DNA of 64,000 bases, taken from positions 1-64,000 of the forward strand of contig NZ_RQZG01000005.1 in assembly GCF_003859805.1 (NCBI RefSeq). The letters are read 5' to 3'. Below, piece by piece: positions 36,825-45,538 of this stretch. How positions within the stretch are numbered: position 1 is the first letter of the stretch; the number at the start of each line of letters is the position of its first letter. The translations under genes were made by a program, and so were the position numbers. Source of the DNA: Arachnia propionica (GTDB lineage Bacteria > Actinomycetota > Actinomycetes > Propionibacteriales > Propionibacteriaceae). The notes beneath the pieces are model-generated. The model saw only the letters and a program-made list of their open reading frames with translations, was not told the DNA's origin and did no database searches.

Positions 36825-38762
36825 GTGGCTGACCCGGCCAGTTACCGGCCCAGGCCGGGCAGCATCCCCACCGAGCCGGGGGTGTACCGCTTCTTCGACG
36901 CCTTCGGCAACGTCATCTACGTCGGGAAGGCCAAGAACCTGCGCTCCCGGCTCAACTCCTACTTCGCCGACCCGGCATCGCTGCACTTCCGCACCCAGAC
37001 GATGGTGCGCACAGCGGCCAGGGTGGAGTGGACGGTGGTGGCAGGAGAGCTTGAGGCCCTCCAGCTGGAGTACACGTGGATCAAGCAGTTCGACCCGCGG
37101 TTCAACGTCAAGTACCGCGACGACAAGTCGTACCCGTGGCTCGCGGTCACCTGGAGTGACCGCTTCCCGCGGGTTTTCGTGGGGCGTGGGGCGAAGCGAC
37201 GGGGCACCCGGTACTTCGGGCCGTTCGGGCAGGCGTGGGCGATCCGGGAGACCGTCGACGCGCTGCTTCGGGTGTTCCCGATGCGGTCCTGCAGCGACGG
37301 GGCGTTCAAGCGGGCACAGGACTCCGGACGGGCCTGCCTGCTGGGGGACATCGGGAAGTGCTCCGCGCCGTGCGTGGGCCGGGTGGGACCGGAGCAGCAC
37401 CGGGAGCTCGCCGAGGGGTTCTGCCGGTTCATGGCGGGGGATTCCGAGCGGATCGTCGCGGAGTTGGAGCAGGAGATGCTCACCGCATCCGCGGAGCTGA
37501 ACTTCGAGCGGGCCGCGGTGCTGCGTGACCAGCTGGCGGGCCTGACGAAGGCCAGGGAACGCAGCACCGTCGTCCTCGCCGATGACGCCGTGTGCGATGT
37601 GGTGGGTTTCGCTGATGACGGTCAACAGGTCGCGGTGCAGATCTTCCACGTGCGGGCAGGCCGGATCGCCGGGGAGCGCGGCTGGATCGCGGACCGCGCG
37701 GATGACCGGGATCTGGCGGAGCTGCTGGAGCCGTTCCTGCTGCAGCTCTACGATGGCGAGAACCTGCCCCCGCCGCTGGTGCTGAGTTCGGTCCCGGCCG
37801 AGCCGGAGCTCGTGGCCGTGCTGGAGCAGCTGCGTGGGGCGAGGGTGGAGGTGCGTGTGCCGGTCCGGGGCGACAAGCGCACGTTGCTGGACACGGTGCT
37901 GCGCAACGCCCAGCTGGCCCTGGAGCAGCAGGCCACGAAACGGGCCTCCGATCTGACCACCCGCAACGCTGCGCTGGAGGAGATCGCCGAGGCGCTCGGT
38001 CTGCCCGAGCCGCCGCTGCGCATCGAGTGTTTCGACATCTCCCACACCCAGGGTGTGGAGGTGGTGGGCTCGATGGTGGTCTTCGAGGACGGTCTGCCGA
38101 AGAAGTCGGACTACCGTCGCTTCATCATCAAGAGTTTCGAGGGCTCCGACGATCTGCGTGCGATGGACGAGGTGTTGACCCGCAGGCTGGGTCGGCTGCT
38201 CGACGAGCGGGGCCGGGGCGACGACGTGGACGGCCCACTGCTCATCGACCCGACCACGGGTGCGCCCCGGAGGTTCGCCTACGCCCCGGCGCTCATCGTC
38301 GTCGACGGCGGGGCCCCGCAGGTGTTGGCCGCGGCGAAGGTGCTGGCCGAGCTGGGACTCGGCGGGGAGATCGCGCTGTGTGGCCTGGCGAAGCGGTTGG
38401 AGGAGGTGTGGCTTCCGGGCGAGGAGTACCCGGTGATCCTGCCGCGTGCCTCCGAGGGGCTCTACCTGCTGCAGCGGCTGCGCGATGAGGCCCACCGGTT
38501 CGCGATCACCCACCACCGGGGCCGGAGGAGCAAACACATGCTGGCGTCGGCCCTGGACCAGGTGCCGGGGCTGGGCGAGATGCGCCGCAAGGCCCTGGTC
38601 ACCCACTTCGGCTCGATCAAGAAGCTGCGTGAGGCCAGCGTCGAGGAGATCGCGACGGTGCCGGGCTTCGGCCCGAAGCTCGCGGCGACGGTGCACCAGG
38701 CGGTCGCTGGCACAGCAGGTGAGGCCATCAACCTCACCACCGGCGAGGTCACCGAGACCTGA
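36825..38762 (+). CDS. uvrC: excinuclease ABC subunit C
   Basis: A 645-residue nuclease making both incisions in nucleotide excision repair. Domains: GIY-YIG nuclease at the N-terminus ([24 protein letters not shown]), UVR UvrB-binding helix pair ([17 protein letters not shown], near 230), RNase H-like 5' nuclease (CFDISHTQG, near 405), and tandem helix-hairpin-helix ([28 protein letters not shown]). GTG at 36825. A terminator follows at 38821. In many actinobacteria rapZ lies soon after uvrC; here a 10-kb nutrient-uptake block intervenes. Confidence 0.96.
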   Translation: MADPASYRPRPGSIPTEPGVYRFFDAFGNVIYVGKAKNLRSRLNSYFADPASLHFRTQTMVRTAARVEWTVVAGELEALQLEYTWIKQFDPRFNVKYRDDKSYPWLAVTWSDRFPRVFVGRGAKRRGTRYFGPFGQAWAIRETVDALLRVFPMRSCSDGAFKRAQDSGRACLLGDIGKCSAPCVGRVGPEQHRELAEGFCRFMAGDSERIVAELEQEMLTASAELNFERAAVLRDQLAGLTKARERSTVVLADDAVCDVVGFADDGQQVAVQIFHVRAGRIAGERGWIADRADDRDLAELLEPFLLQLYDGENLPPPLVLSSVPAEPELVAVLEQLRGARVEVRVPVRGDKRTLLDTVLRNAQLALEQQATKRASDLTTRNAALEEIAEALGLPEPPLRIECFDISHTQGVEVVGSMVVFEDGLPKKSDYRRFIIKSFEGSDDLRAMDEVLTRRLGRLLDERGRGDDVDGPLLIDPTTGAPRRFAYAPALIVVDGGAPQVLAAAKVLAELGLGGEIALCGLAKRLEEVWLPGEEYPVILPRASEGLYLLQRLRDEAHRFAITHHRGRRSKHMLASALDQVPGLGEMRRKALVTHFGSIKKLREASVEEIATVPGFGPKLAATVHQAVAGTAGEAINLTTGEVTET

Positions 38763-38820
38763 GAGATCATTGGGTGGCCGCAGAGGGCCCTCGGCCCGGC
38801 CATGTGCACTGCGACATCCC

Positions 38821-38860
38821 GCGACCACCCTGCTCCAGTGGTCGCAAAGGGTCGCTTTTT
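38821..38860 (+). terminator. uvrC terminator
   Basis: Stem GCGACCAC (38821-38828) with GTGGTCGC (38838-38845) and a nine-base loop. The downstream GGGTCGCTTTTT (T5 at 38856-38860) gives a rare T-run and may pair alternatively with the first arm. Confidence 0.7.
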
Positions 38861-39004
38861 CGACGGTTCAGGACCACTGGGGCACGTAAGGTGGGCTGGC
38901 GCGGGGCTGTGCGGGCTGACGCCGCGAGCGGTGCGGCCGGGATCAACCAGGTGATGTTCGCATCGTTCCTCCAAGGACACAAGAATACAAGCGCGAAGCG
39001 ATCT

Positions 39005-39150
39005 GATAGCCTGCCGGTGAAGCTGACACGGGAACCCGGTGGGAATCCGGGACTGACGCGCAGCGGTGACGGTGACGAACCTGTCGTGAGGCCACTGGGG
39101 AGACCCGGGAAGGCGACAGGAGAGGGCGAGCCGGAGTCCGAAGACCGCAG
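39005..39150 (+). ncRNA. cobalamin riboswitch
   Basis: The conserved pieces run in order: GGTGAAGCTGACACGGGAA near 39016, CCGGTGGGAATCCGG (39036-39050), the CGCAGC core, and the B12 box GCCACTGG...GGGAAGGCG (39091-39115), closed by GGAGTCCGAAGACC near 39133. It stands in the leader of the BtuCDF-type operon (TTG start 39209). In the cobalamin-bound state such elements hide the start region or end transcription, so import falls when corrinoid is plentiful. Together with the uvrC terminator it accounts for the 446-base gene-free stretch 38763-39208. Confidence 0.93.
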
Positions 39151-39208
39151 CTTCGCGATTTGTCGGTAGAGGGTCTCGCGCATGGGCCCGTGGACACTGG
39201 AGTGATCC

Positions 39209-40270
39209 TTGACTCACGTCACACCGGCCCACAGGGTGGGCGCGTACTTGGCGCTGCCCATCGTCGTGGTCATCCTCGCCCTCACCGGACTCAGCGTGGT
39301 GTATTCGGTCAACATCGGCTCCGAGCGGCTGGACAGCGAGGCCATCTGGCAGGTGATCCACAGTCACCTGGAGGGCACGGTCAGCGACAACCGGGCCGTC
39401 GAGGCCATCGTGTGGGAATTGCGTCTGCCGCGCTCCTTGCTCGCCGTCATCGTCGGTGCCGGGCTCGGGATCGCGGGCTGCGGGATGCAGACCCTGGTGC
39501 GCAACCCCCTGGCCGACCCCTACCTGCTGGGGGTCTCCTCCGGCGCCGCGGTCGGGGCGACGGCCGTCATCACCTTCGGCATCCTGTCCGGGTTCGGGCT
39601 GTGGGCGGTCTCCGTCGGGGCCCTGCTCGGCTCCCTGGGAGCCGCACTCGCGGTCTACCTCGTCGCGATGGCCCAGGGCGGGCTGACCCCCATCCGTCTG
39701 GTGCTCTCCGGGGTGGTGCTGTCCTCGGCCTTCTCCGCCATCGCCAGTTTCCTCGTCTTCAAGGGGCCGGACCCCCGGGCCGCCCAGTCGGTGCTGTTCT
39801 GGCTGCTCGGCAGTGTCTCCGGGGCCCAGTGGGATCGGCTGGCCCTGCCCGCCGCCGTCGTCCTGGGGTGTCTGCTGCTGCTCCTGCTGAGCAGCGGCTG
39901 GCTCGACGCCCTGGCCTCCGGCCCCGATGCGGCGGCCGCCCTCGGTGTGCCGGTCAACCTGCTCCGGCAAGGGCTGTTCCTGCTGTTGGCCATCCTGGTC
40001 GGGGTGCTCGTCGCGGTTTCCGGGGGCATCGGATTCGTCGGTCTGGTCATCCCGCACCTGTGCCGGATGGTGGTGGGCTCCCTGCACCGCCGTCTGCTTC
40101 CCGTCGCGGCAGCGGTCGGTGGTTTCTTCCTGTTGTGGGTGGACATCGTCAGCCGGGTCATCGTCGCCCCGTCGGAGGTGCCCCTGGGCGTGGTCACGGG
40201 CCTCATCGGGGCACCGGTGTTCCTCATCGTGATGGGACGACGCAGCTACGGCTTCGGAGGTGTGGCATGA
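39209..40270 (+). CDS. btuC: cobalamin/corrinoid ABC importer, permease
   Basis: A 353-residue FecCD/BtuC-family permease with about ten membrane helices. Typical segments are LRLPRSLLAVIVGAGLGIAGCGMQTLVRNPLADPYLLGVSSGAAVGA, and near the end VAVSGGIGFVGLVIPHLCRMVVG, the cytoplasmic loop that docks the ATPase. TTG at 39209 is used because GGAG lies eight bases upstream; GTG at 39236 is a weaker in-frame choice. It is the first gene under the B12 riboswitch, which supports a corrinoid rather than siderophore substrate. ATGA overlap with the ATPase gene. Confidence 0.88.
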   Translation: MTHVTPAHRVGAYLALPIVVVILALTGLSVVYSVNIGSERLDSEAIWQVIHSHLEGTVSDNRAVEAIVWELRLPRSLLAVIVGAGLGIAGCGMQTLVRNPLADPYLLGVSSGAAVGATAVITFGILSGFGLWAVSVGALLGSLGAALAVYLVAMAQGGLTPIRLVLSGVVLSSAFSAIASFLVFKGPDPRAAQSVLFWLLGSVSGAQWDRLALPAAVVLGCLLLLLLSSGWLDALASGPDAAAALGVPVNLLRQGLFLLLAILVGVLVAVSGGIGFVGLVIPHLCRMVVGSLHRRLLPVAAAVGGFFLLWVDIVSRVIVAPSEVPLGVVTGLIGAPVFLIVMGRRSYGFGGVA

Positions 40271-41070
40271 GCACCCTGCGCGCGGAGGAACTCGTCTGCC
40301 GCATCGGGCGACGTGTCATCCTCACCGACATCGACCTGACCATCACTCCCGGCACCATGACCGCCATCATCGGGGTCAACGGGGCGGGCAAGTCCACGCT
40401 GATGCGGGTGCTGGCCGGCATCCGTCCCGCTGCCTCCGGACGAGTGCTCCTCGACGGTGACGACATGGCAACACTCCGGCCCCGACAACGGGCCCGAAAG
40501 GTGGCCTTCGTCGCCCAGGAGGAGACCCCGCCGGATGAGTTGACCTTGGCCGAGATGGTGGCGCTCGGACGGTTGCCGCACCTCATGCCGTGGCAGGTCG
40601 GGGGGGTCAGGGAACGCCTGATCGTCACCGACTGTCTGGAACAGGTGGGGCTCGGTGAGCTGGCGGGGCGCCGCTGCAACCAGCTCTCCGGGGGCGAGCG
40701 GCGCCGTGCGATGCTGGCCAAGGGCCTGGCCCAGCAGACCGATCTGCTGCTCCTCGACGAGCCCACCAACCATCTCGACGTCCATCACCAGCTGCACCTC
40801 CTCAAGTTGATCCGCAGCAGTGGTCGCACCGTCGTCGCCACCATCCACGACCTGGACCTGGCGATGGGCTGGTTCGACCAGGTGGTGATGCTGGCCGACG
40901 GCGGCATCCATGCCGCAGGGCCGGCCTCGACGGTCATGACCCCGACCAACCTGGAGGTTGCGTTCAACGTGCGTGCCCGACAGATCCCAGCGCTCGATGA
41001 CGGGGTGCCCCACCTCGTCATGGACGGCCTCGTGCCGGATGAAACCATTGAAGGAAAGGAAGATCGATGA
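40267..41070 (+). CDS. btuD: cobalamin/corrinoid ABC importer, ATPase
   Basis: A 267-residue ABC ATPase of the FepC/BtuD group. Walker A is GVNGAGKST, the signature LSGGERRRAMLAKGLAQ, Walker B LLLLDEPTNHLD, and the switch histidine lies in TIHDLDLAM. It powers import through the BtuC dimer. Both ends overlap the neighbouring genes by four bases. Confidence 0.88.
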   Translation: MSTLRAEELVCRIGRRVILTDIDLTITPGTMTAIIGVNGAGKSTLMRVLAGIRPAASGRVLLDGDDMATLRPRQRARKVAFVAQEETPPDELTLAEMVALGRLPHLMPWQVGGVRERLIVTDCLEQVGLGELAGRRCNQLSGGERRRAMLAKGLAQQTDLLLLDEPTNHLDVHHQLHLLKLIRSSGRTVVATIHDLDLAMGWFDQVVMLADGGIHAAGPASTVMTPTNLEVAFNVRARQIPALDDGVPHLVMDGLVPDETIEGKEDR

Positions 41071-42167
41071 CCCGACGTCGTACCCAGGCGGTGGCCTGGC
41101 TGACCGTGCCCATCCTTGCCCTCGGCGCCTGCTCGGCCCCGGCGAAGACCGGCGAGGCAACCAACTCGCAGGGTGCCGGTGCCTCGGAGACGACGGCAGG
41201 GGTCACCGTGACCAACTGTGAGCAGGAGCTCACCCTGCCCGGACCGGCGAAGAAGCTCTACGTCAATGACGGCAACATCATCGCGCTCGCCCTGGCGGCA
41301 GGGGCCGCCGATGAGATCACCGCGGTGAGCAGCATCGGGCGTGATCTGCCGATCCTCACAGCCAAGTACGGTGAACCCACCGTCAGCAAGCTCAAGGAGG
41401 TCGCCCCGGAGTACCCGACGCTGGAATCCGTGCTGGCGGCAACCCCTGATCTCATGGTCGCGGGCTGGAACTACGGGTTCTCCGAGGGCAAGAACCTCAC
41501 CCCGGACATCCTGAGTGAGAAGGGCATCCCCTCCTACATCCTCACCGAGTCCTGCCGTCAGGCGGAGGGTGGCACCGAGCGTGGCATCGTCGACCCCTGG
41601 GAGGCGGTCCGCATCGACATCACCAACCTCGGTGCCCTCACCGGTCATGAGGACGAGGCCAAGGCCGTCGTCGAGGACATGGATGCCCGTCTCAAGGTGC
41701 TCGACGCAGCACCGAAACCGGAGAAGGCCCCGGTGGTGTTCCTCTTCGACTCAGCCAGGGACGCCGTGTTCACCAGCGGCTCCTTCGGGGCTCCGCAGGC
41801 CATCATCACCACGGCGGGTGGGACCAACGCCACGGCGGACGTCGAGGACACCTGGGTCGAGGTTAGCTGGGAGAAACTCGCCAACGCCAACCCGGACCTC
41901 ATCGCCTTCGTCGAGTACCCCGGGCAGACCTACGAGGAGAAGGTGGAGACCCTCAAGGCCCATCCCGCCGCCAAGGACCTGACCGCGGTCAAGGAGGAAC
42001 GCTTCCTCAACCTGCCGTACGCGATGTGGACGGAGAGTCCCATCAACATCGATGCCGCCGAGTACGTGCGCAAGACCTTCGAGAAGCACGGCCTCGCCCC
42101 GGCCTCCGAGGTGACCACGAAACTGCCGATGCCGGCCGAGGTTCCCGGTCAGGACAAGCTGCCCTGA
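41067..42167 (+). CDS. btuF: cobalamin/corrinoid-binding lipoprotein
   Basis: A 366-residue periplasmic-binding lipoprotein. The signal peptide ends in LGAC (Cys near 22). The mature protein is the two-lobe FhuD/BtuF type (Peripla_BP_2) joined by a long helix: KLYVNDGNIIALALAAGAADEITAVSS, LESVLAATPDLMVAGWNYG, VVFLFDSARDAVFTSG, LANANPDLIAFVEYPG. The ligand is assigned from the riboswitch, not from residues. Third and last gene of the operon, followed by a strong hairpin terminator. Confidence 0.82.
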   Translation: MTRRRTQAVAWLTVPILALGACSAPAKTGEATNSQGAGASETTAGVTVTNCEQELTLPGPAKKLYVNDGNIIALALAAGAADEITAVSSIGRDLPILTAKYGEPTVSKLKEVAPEYPTLESVLAATPDLMVAGWNYGFSEGKNLTPDILSEKGIPSYILTESCRQAEGGTERGIVDPWEAVRIDITNLGALTGHEDEAKAVVEDMDARLKVLDAAPKPEKAPVVFLFDSARDAVFTSGSFGAPQAIITTAGGTNATADVEDTWVEVSWEKLANANPDLIAFVEYPGQTYEEKVETLKAHPAAKDLTAVKEERFLNLPYAMWTESPINIDAAEYVRKTFEKHGLAPASEVTTKLPMPAEVPGQDKLP

Positions 42168-42187
42168 GCCGGACCCGACGAGCACGG

Positions 42188-42221
42188 ATCGGCCCTGCCC
42201 CGTGATGGGGGCAGGGCCGAT
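42188..42221 (+). terminator. Terminator of the B12 importer operon
   Basis: A 14-base stem ATCGGCCCTGCCCC with GGGGCAGGGCCGAT and a six-base loop, followed by TCACGCTTCTTGTCT. Confidence 0.88.
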
Positions 42222-42237
42222 TCACGCTTCTTGTCTG

Positions 42238-42312
42238 GGCACGAATCGCCGTTCTGCTTTGCTGGCAGCGTTGACATCTGCGTCTCATGCAAGCAACCCG
42301 CCAGTTCGTGTA
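42238..42312. repeat. Dispersed intergenic repeat, copy 2
   Basis: 75 bases opening with GGCACGAATCGCCGTTCTG and ending CCCGCCAGTTCGTGTA. The first 19 bases match copy 1 (24875) at 17 positions and the last 19 at about 15, with shared GTCTCA and GCAA blocks between. Ends carry CACGAA and TTCGTG as inverted termini. It lies in the convergent gap between the B12 and sugar importer operons. Confidence 0.55.
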
Positions 42313-42341
42313 CGCCGCTGCGCCCTTGTCGGCGCACCCTC

Positions 42342-43175
42342 TCAGCCCTTGACCGCGCCTGCGACGAAGCCGGAGGTCATGCGGTGCTGCACCAGCAGGA
42401 ACAGGATCATCACCGGGATGGTGATGAGCACCGAACCGGCCATCACGCCACCCCAGTCGAAGCCACGCAGCCCCTGCTGGAAGGACTGCAACCACAGCGG
42501 CAGGGTGATCGCGGAGTTGCGGGAGAGGATGATCAGGGCCAGGGCGTACTCGTTCCAGGCATGGAGGAAGGCGAACACACTCGTGGCCACCAGCCCCGGG
42601 GCGAGCAGGGGCAACGTGACCCTGAGCATCGCCTGCAGTCGGGAGCAGCCGTCCACCATCGCGGCCTCCTCCAGCTCCAGGGGAATGCCGGCGACGAAGC
42701 CCCGCATCATCCACACCACGAAGGGCAGCAGGCCTGCGATGTAGAGCAGGGAGAGCCCGGTGACGGAGTTGAGCAGACCCCAGCCGTCGAGCATCCGGTA
42801 CTGCGAGAGGAACGTGGCCTCGGCCGGGATCATCTGGATCACCAGGATCGCGACGACCATGGTGGTGCGACCGACGAAGCGGAACCGGGTCAGTGCGAGT
42901 GCGGCCAGCAGCGACAGCGTCGTGGTGGTGAACACCAGGATCAGCGCGATGCCCAGTGACATGCCGAGGGCCTGCCAGAAGGTCTGATCCGTGAGGATCC
43001 GTTGGAAGTGTTCCAGTGTCGGCCGCGCAGGCAGGAACTGGGGCGGGGTGGCCAGCAGGTGTCGCTCCGGCTGGAACGAGGAGTTGACCATCCAGTACAC
43101 GGGGAACGCCCACGCCACGGCCGCCACCAGGGTCACGATGTTGACGATGCCTCGTGCCAGGCGGTTGCGGCGCAT
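42342..43175 (-). CDS. sugar ABC transporter permease (MalG type)
   Basis: A 277-residue permease with six membrane helices and the EAA loop EEAAMVDGCSRLQAMLRVTLPLLAPG that docks the ATPase. CUT1-family layout, second permease. It ends in AGAVKG. ATGA overlap with the MalF-type gene. The operon, read from 45363 down, is binding protein, MalF-like, MalG-like; no ATPase gene is present, so it probably borrows a shared MsiK/UgpC-type ATPase. Confidence 0.9.
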   Translation of the reverse strand: MRRNRLARGIVNIVTLVAAVAWAFPVYWMVNSSFQPERHLLATPPQFLPARPTLEHFQRILTDQTFWQALGMSLGIALILVFTTTTLSLLAALALTRFRFVGRTTMVVAILVIQMIPAEATFLSQYRMLDGWGLLNSVTGLSLLYIAGLLPFVVWMMRGFVAGIPLELEEAAMVDGCSRLQAMLRVTLPLLAPGLVATSVFAFLHAWNEYALALIILSRNSAITLPLWLQSFQQGLRGFDWGGVMAGSVLITIPVMILFLLVQHRMTSGFVAGAVKG

Positions 43176-44071
43176 CAGTCGTCTCCTTTCGTGTAGAGCA
43201 TGTGGATGTACTTCGCGGTGATGGCGACGGTGATGAGCAGGATCACCGTCGCGATGGCGGAGGCGATGCCGTACTTGCTCTGGGAGATGCCCACCTGGTA
43301 GACGTACGTGCCCAGCAGGTTCGTCTCCGTGGTGATGCCGCCGGACTGCTGCAGCACGTGGATCTGGGTGAAGACCCTGAGATCCCAGATGATCTGCAGG
43401 ATCCCGATGAGTGCCACGACGGGGGAGATGATCGGGTGGATCACGTGACGAAGCCGCTTCCAGTAGCTCGCCCCATCGATCTGGGCGGCCTCCAGCAGGG
43501 CATCGTCCACCTGGGTGAGCGCTGCGTGGATGGAGATGGCCGCCAAGGGCATGGAGGCCCAGATGATGACGACCGAGGCCACCAGGTGGAAGGTCCACGG
43601 GCTGTGGGCCAGCCACGAGAACCCGGTGAACTGTTCCAGGCCCAACGATGCCAGCAGGAAGTTGAGCACCCCCAGGTTCGGGTCGACGAGCCACTGCCAC
43701 ACCGTCAGTGCGGCCAGCATCGGCATCGCCCACACCACGACGAAGGCCGTGTTGAGCAGGGTCCGGGCCCATGGGCTGGCCTCTCGCATCAGCAGGGCCA
43801 GCCCCAGGGCGAGCAGCATCGTCCATCCCGCGGTCCAGGCGCAGAACGCCAGGGAACGACCCAGCACCGTCCAGAAGTACGGGTCACCGAGCACCGTCAG
43901 GTAGTTGCCGATCCCGATCCACTGTGCTGGTGCCCCGAACTGCTGGGCCAGTCCGAAGTCGTGGAAGGACAGGATGAACTGGTTGACCAGGGGGTAGCCC
44001 GAGAACAGCAGGACGAAGACCACGGCCGGGGCCAGCAACAGGTAGGGGGTCACATGCTTGGATCTTCTCAT
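43175..44071 (-). CDS. sugar ABC transporter permease (MalF type)
   Basis: A 298-residue CUT1 permease with six helices. YLLLAPAVVFVLLFSGYPLVNQF is the first helix, and EAAQIDGASYWKRLRHVIHPIISP the EAA docking loop. It forms the channel with the MalG-type partner, with which it overlaps by four bases. Substrate is probably an oligosaccharide or glycoside, not definable from sequence. Confidence 0.9.
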   Translation of the reverse strand: MRRSKHVTPYLLLAPAVVFVLLFSGYPLVNQFILSFHDFGLAQQFGAPAQWIGIGNYLTVLGDPYFWTVLGRSLAFCAWTAGWTMLLALGLALLMREASPWARTLLNTAFVVVWAMPMLAALTVWQWLVDPNLGVLNFLLASLGLEQFTGFSWLAHSPWTFHLVASVVIIWASMPLAAISIHAALTQVDDALLEAAQIDGASYWKRLRHVIHPIISPVVALIGILQIIWDLRVFTQIHVLQQSGGITTETNLLGTYVYQVGISQSKYGIASAIATVILLITVAITAKYIHMLYTKGDD

Positions 44072-44073
44072 CG

Positions 44074-45363
44074 TCAGGAGTTCAGCGCATCCTCGATCTG
44101 CTGGCCGTACTTGAGCGCGACACCGTCGATGTCATCACTCTGGGCCACCTCGGTCCAGAAGTCGACGATGAGGTTCTTGCCCTCGGCCACCCCCCACTGC
44201 GGGGTGTTGGGGGTCAGCTTCGAGTTCTCGACCACCACCTGGGAGATCTCCCCGAAGGCGCCGGGGATCTCGTTGCCGTGGGTGGTGTTGCCGGGGACCC
44301 AGCCGTCGGCGGCGATCAACTTCTGGAACTCGGGGGCGAAGATCACCCGGAGCGCCTCCTTCGCGAGGTCGGGGTGCTGGGCGTTCTTCGCGATCGCGAT
44401 GGTTGAGCCGCCGGAGAAGGTCTTGCCCACCTCACCCGCCTGGAGCCCCGGGATCGGCATCACGGCGACCTTGTCCGCTTCCCACAGTGCCTGATCGATC
44501 TTTCCGGTGATGTTCCCGGTGCCGAGCAGGACGGCCACCTTGCCCTCGTTGAAGAACTTGTCGAAGGACTGCTGGGAGGCCTGCGAGGCCACCGCGTACT
44601 TCGTGCCCTCCGAGAACAGCCGCTTGATGCGGCGCAACGAGTTCAGGGACTCCGGGGAGGAGACCTGCTGCACCCACCTGTCACCCTCCCGGACGGCCCA
44701 TTCGCCGCCACCGGCGAACCACAGGGAGGTCACCGAGTGCTCGTCCCCGGCCGCCAGGTACAGGGCCGAGAAGTCCGTGGTTCCCTCGGGGTTGGCCTGC
44801 GTGAGCCGGACCATGGCGTCGGCGAACTCGTCGAGGGTGGTCGGCTGGGCGATGCCCGCCATGTCGAACAGGTCCTTGCGGTAGTAGACGCCTCGTGCTC
44901 CGGCATAGAGCGGCAGCGCGTACTTGACCCCCTCCCAGGAACCGGCCTCGACGAAGCTGGGGATGAGCCTCGAGCCACCCAGCTCCTCGTAGAGGTCGTC
45001 GACGGGAGCGAAGGCGCCGACGCTGGAGAAGGTGGAGGACTGGGTGTTGCCGGTCTCGACCAGGTCCGGGCTCTCCGTGGCCGAGGAGAGACCGGTCTGC
45101 AGTTTCGACATCACACCCTCCCACGGCTGGACCTCCACCTCGAGGCTGTTGCCGGGGCTCTTCGCGGCGAAGGCCTCCTTGAGGTGCGTCACGGCGGCAT
45201 CGGAGATGGAGCCCTCCATGAACCAGACCCTGAGGGTCCGGCCGGTTCCACCCGTGCCGCCACCCTTGTCGTCCTTGCCGGATGACCCGCCGCACGCGGC
45301 CATCGTCCCGGCGACCGCTCCAGCGGTGAGGGTCAGCAGTGATCGTCGGTTGATCGTTGACAT
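44074..45363 (-). CDS. sugar ABC transporter substrate-binding lipoprotein
   Basis: A 429-residue CUT1 binding lipoprotein. The signal peptide INRRSLLTLTAGAVAGTMAAC ends in lipobox MAAC, and the RR may make it a Tat substrate. The two-lobe fold shows LRVWFMEGSISDAAVTHLKEAF, YALPLYAGARGVYYRKDLF and GGSTIAIAKNAQHPDLAKEAL. ATG at 45363 has AAGGGA upstream. It starts the operon with two permeases. The 175-base gap to the MFS gene holds only its leader and promoter region; I see no other gene there. Confidence 0.9.
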   Translation of the reverse strand: MSTINRRSLLTLTAGAVAGTMAACGGSSGKDDKGGGTGGTGRTLRVWFMEGSISDAAVTHLKEAFAAKSPGNSLEVEVQPWEGVMSKLQTGLSSATESPDLVETGNTQSSTFSSVGAFAPVDDLYEELGGSRLIPSFVEAGSWEGVKYALPLYAGARGVYYRKDLFDMAGIAQPTTLDEFADAMVRLTQANPEGTTDFSALYLAAGDEHSVTSLWFAGGGEWAVREGDRWVQQVSSPESLNSLRRIKRLFSEGTKYAVASQASQQSFDKFFNEGKVAVLLGTGNITGKIDQALWEADKVAVMPIPGLQAGEVGKTFSGGSTIAIAKNAQHPDLAKEALRVIFAPEFQKLIAADGWVPGNTTHGNEIPGAFGEISQVVVENSKLTPNTPQWGVAEGKNLIVDFWTEVAQSDDIDGVALKYGQQIEDALNS

Positions 45364-45538
45364 CGTCGTCCCTTCTGTCGTGTACACCCTGGGCAACCCC
45401 GCCGGGGTGTCTGGCCTGCATGTCCGGTACCTCGGTCGAGAGTCGAGGCATTGGAACGATTCAGAACCTGAGGGGAAACTCTGGCCCGCAGCTGCGGTGT
45501 GACGGGAGTCCCGGGGAGAAGTCGATCATCTCAGTTGT

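Noticed and set aside
45452-45463. TGGAACGATTCA as a LacI-family operator of the sugar importer
   Set aside because: Only 8 of 12 positions are symmetric, no LacI gene adjoins, and no second copy is seen in the window.
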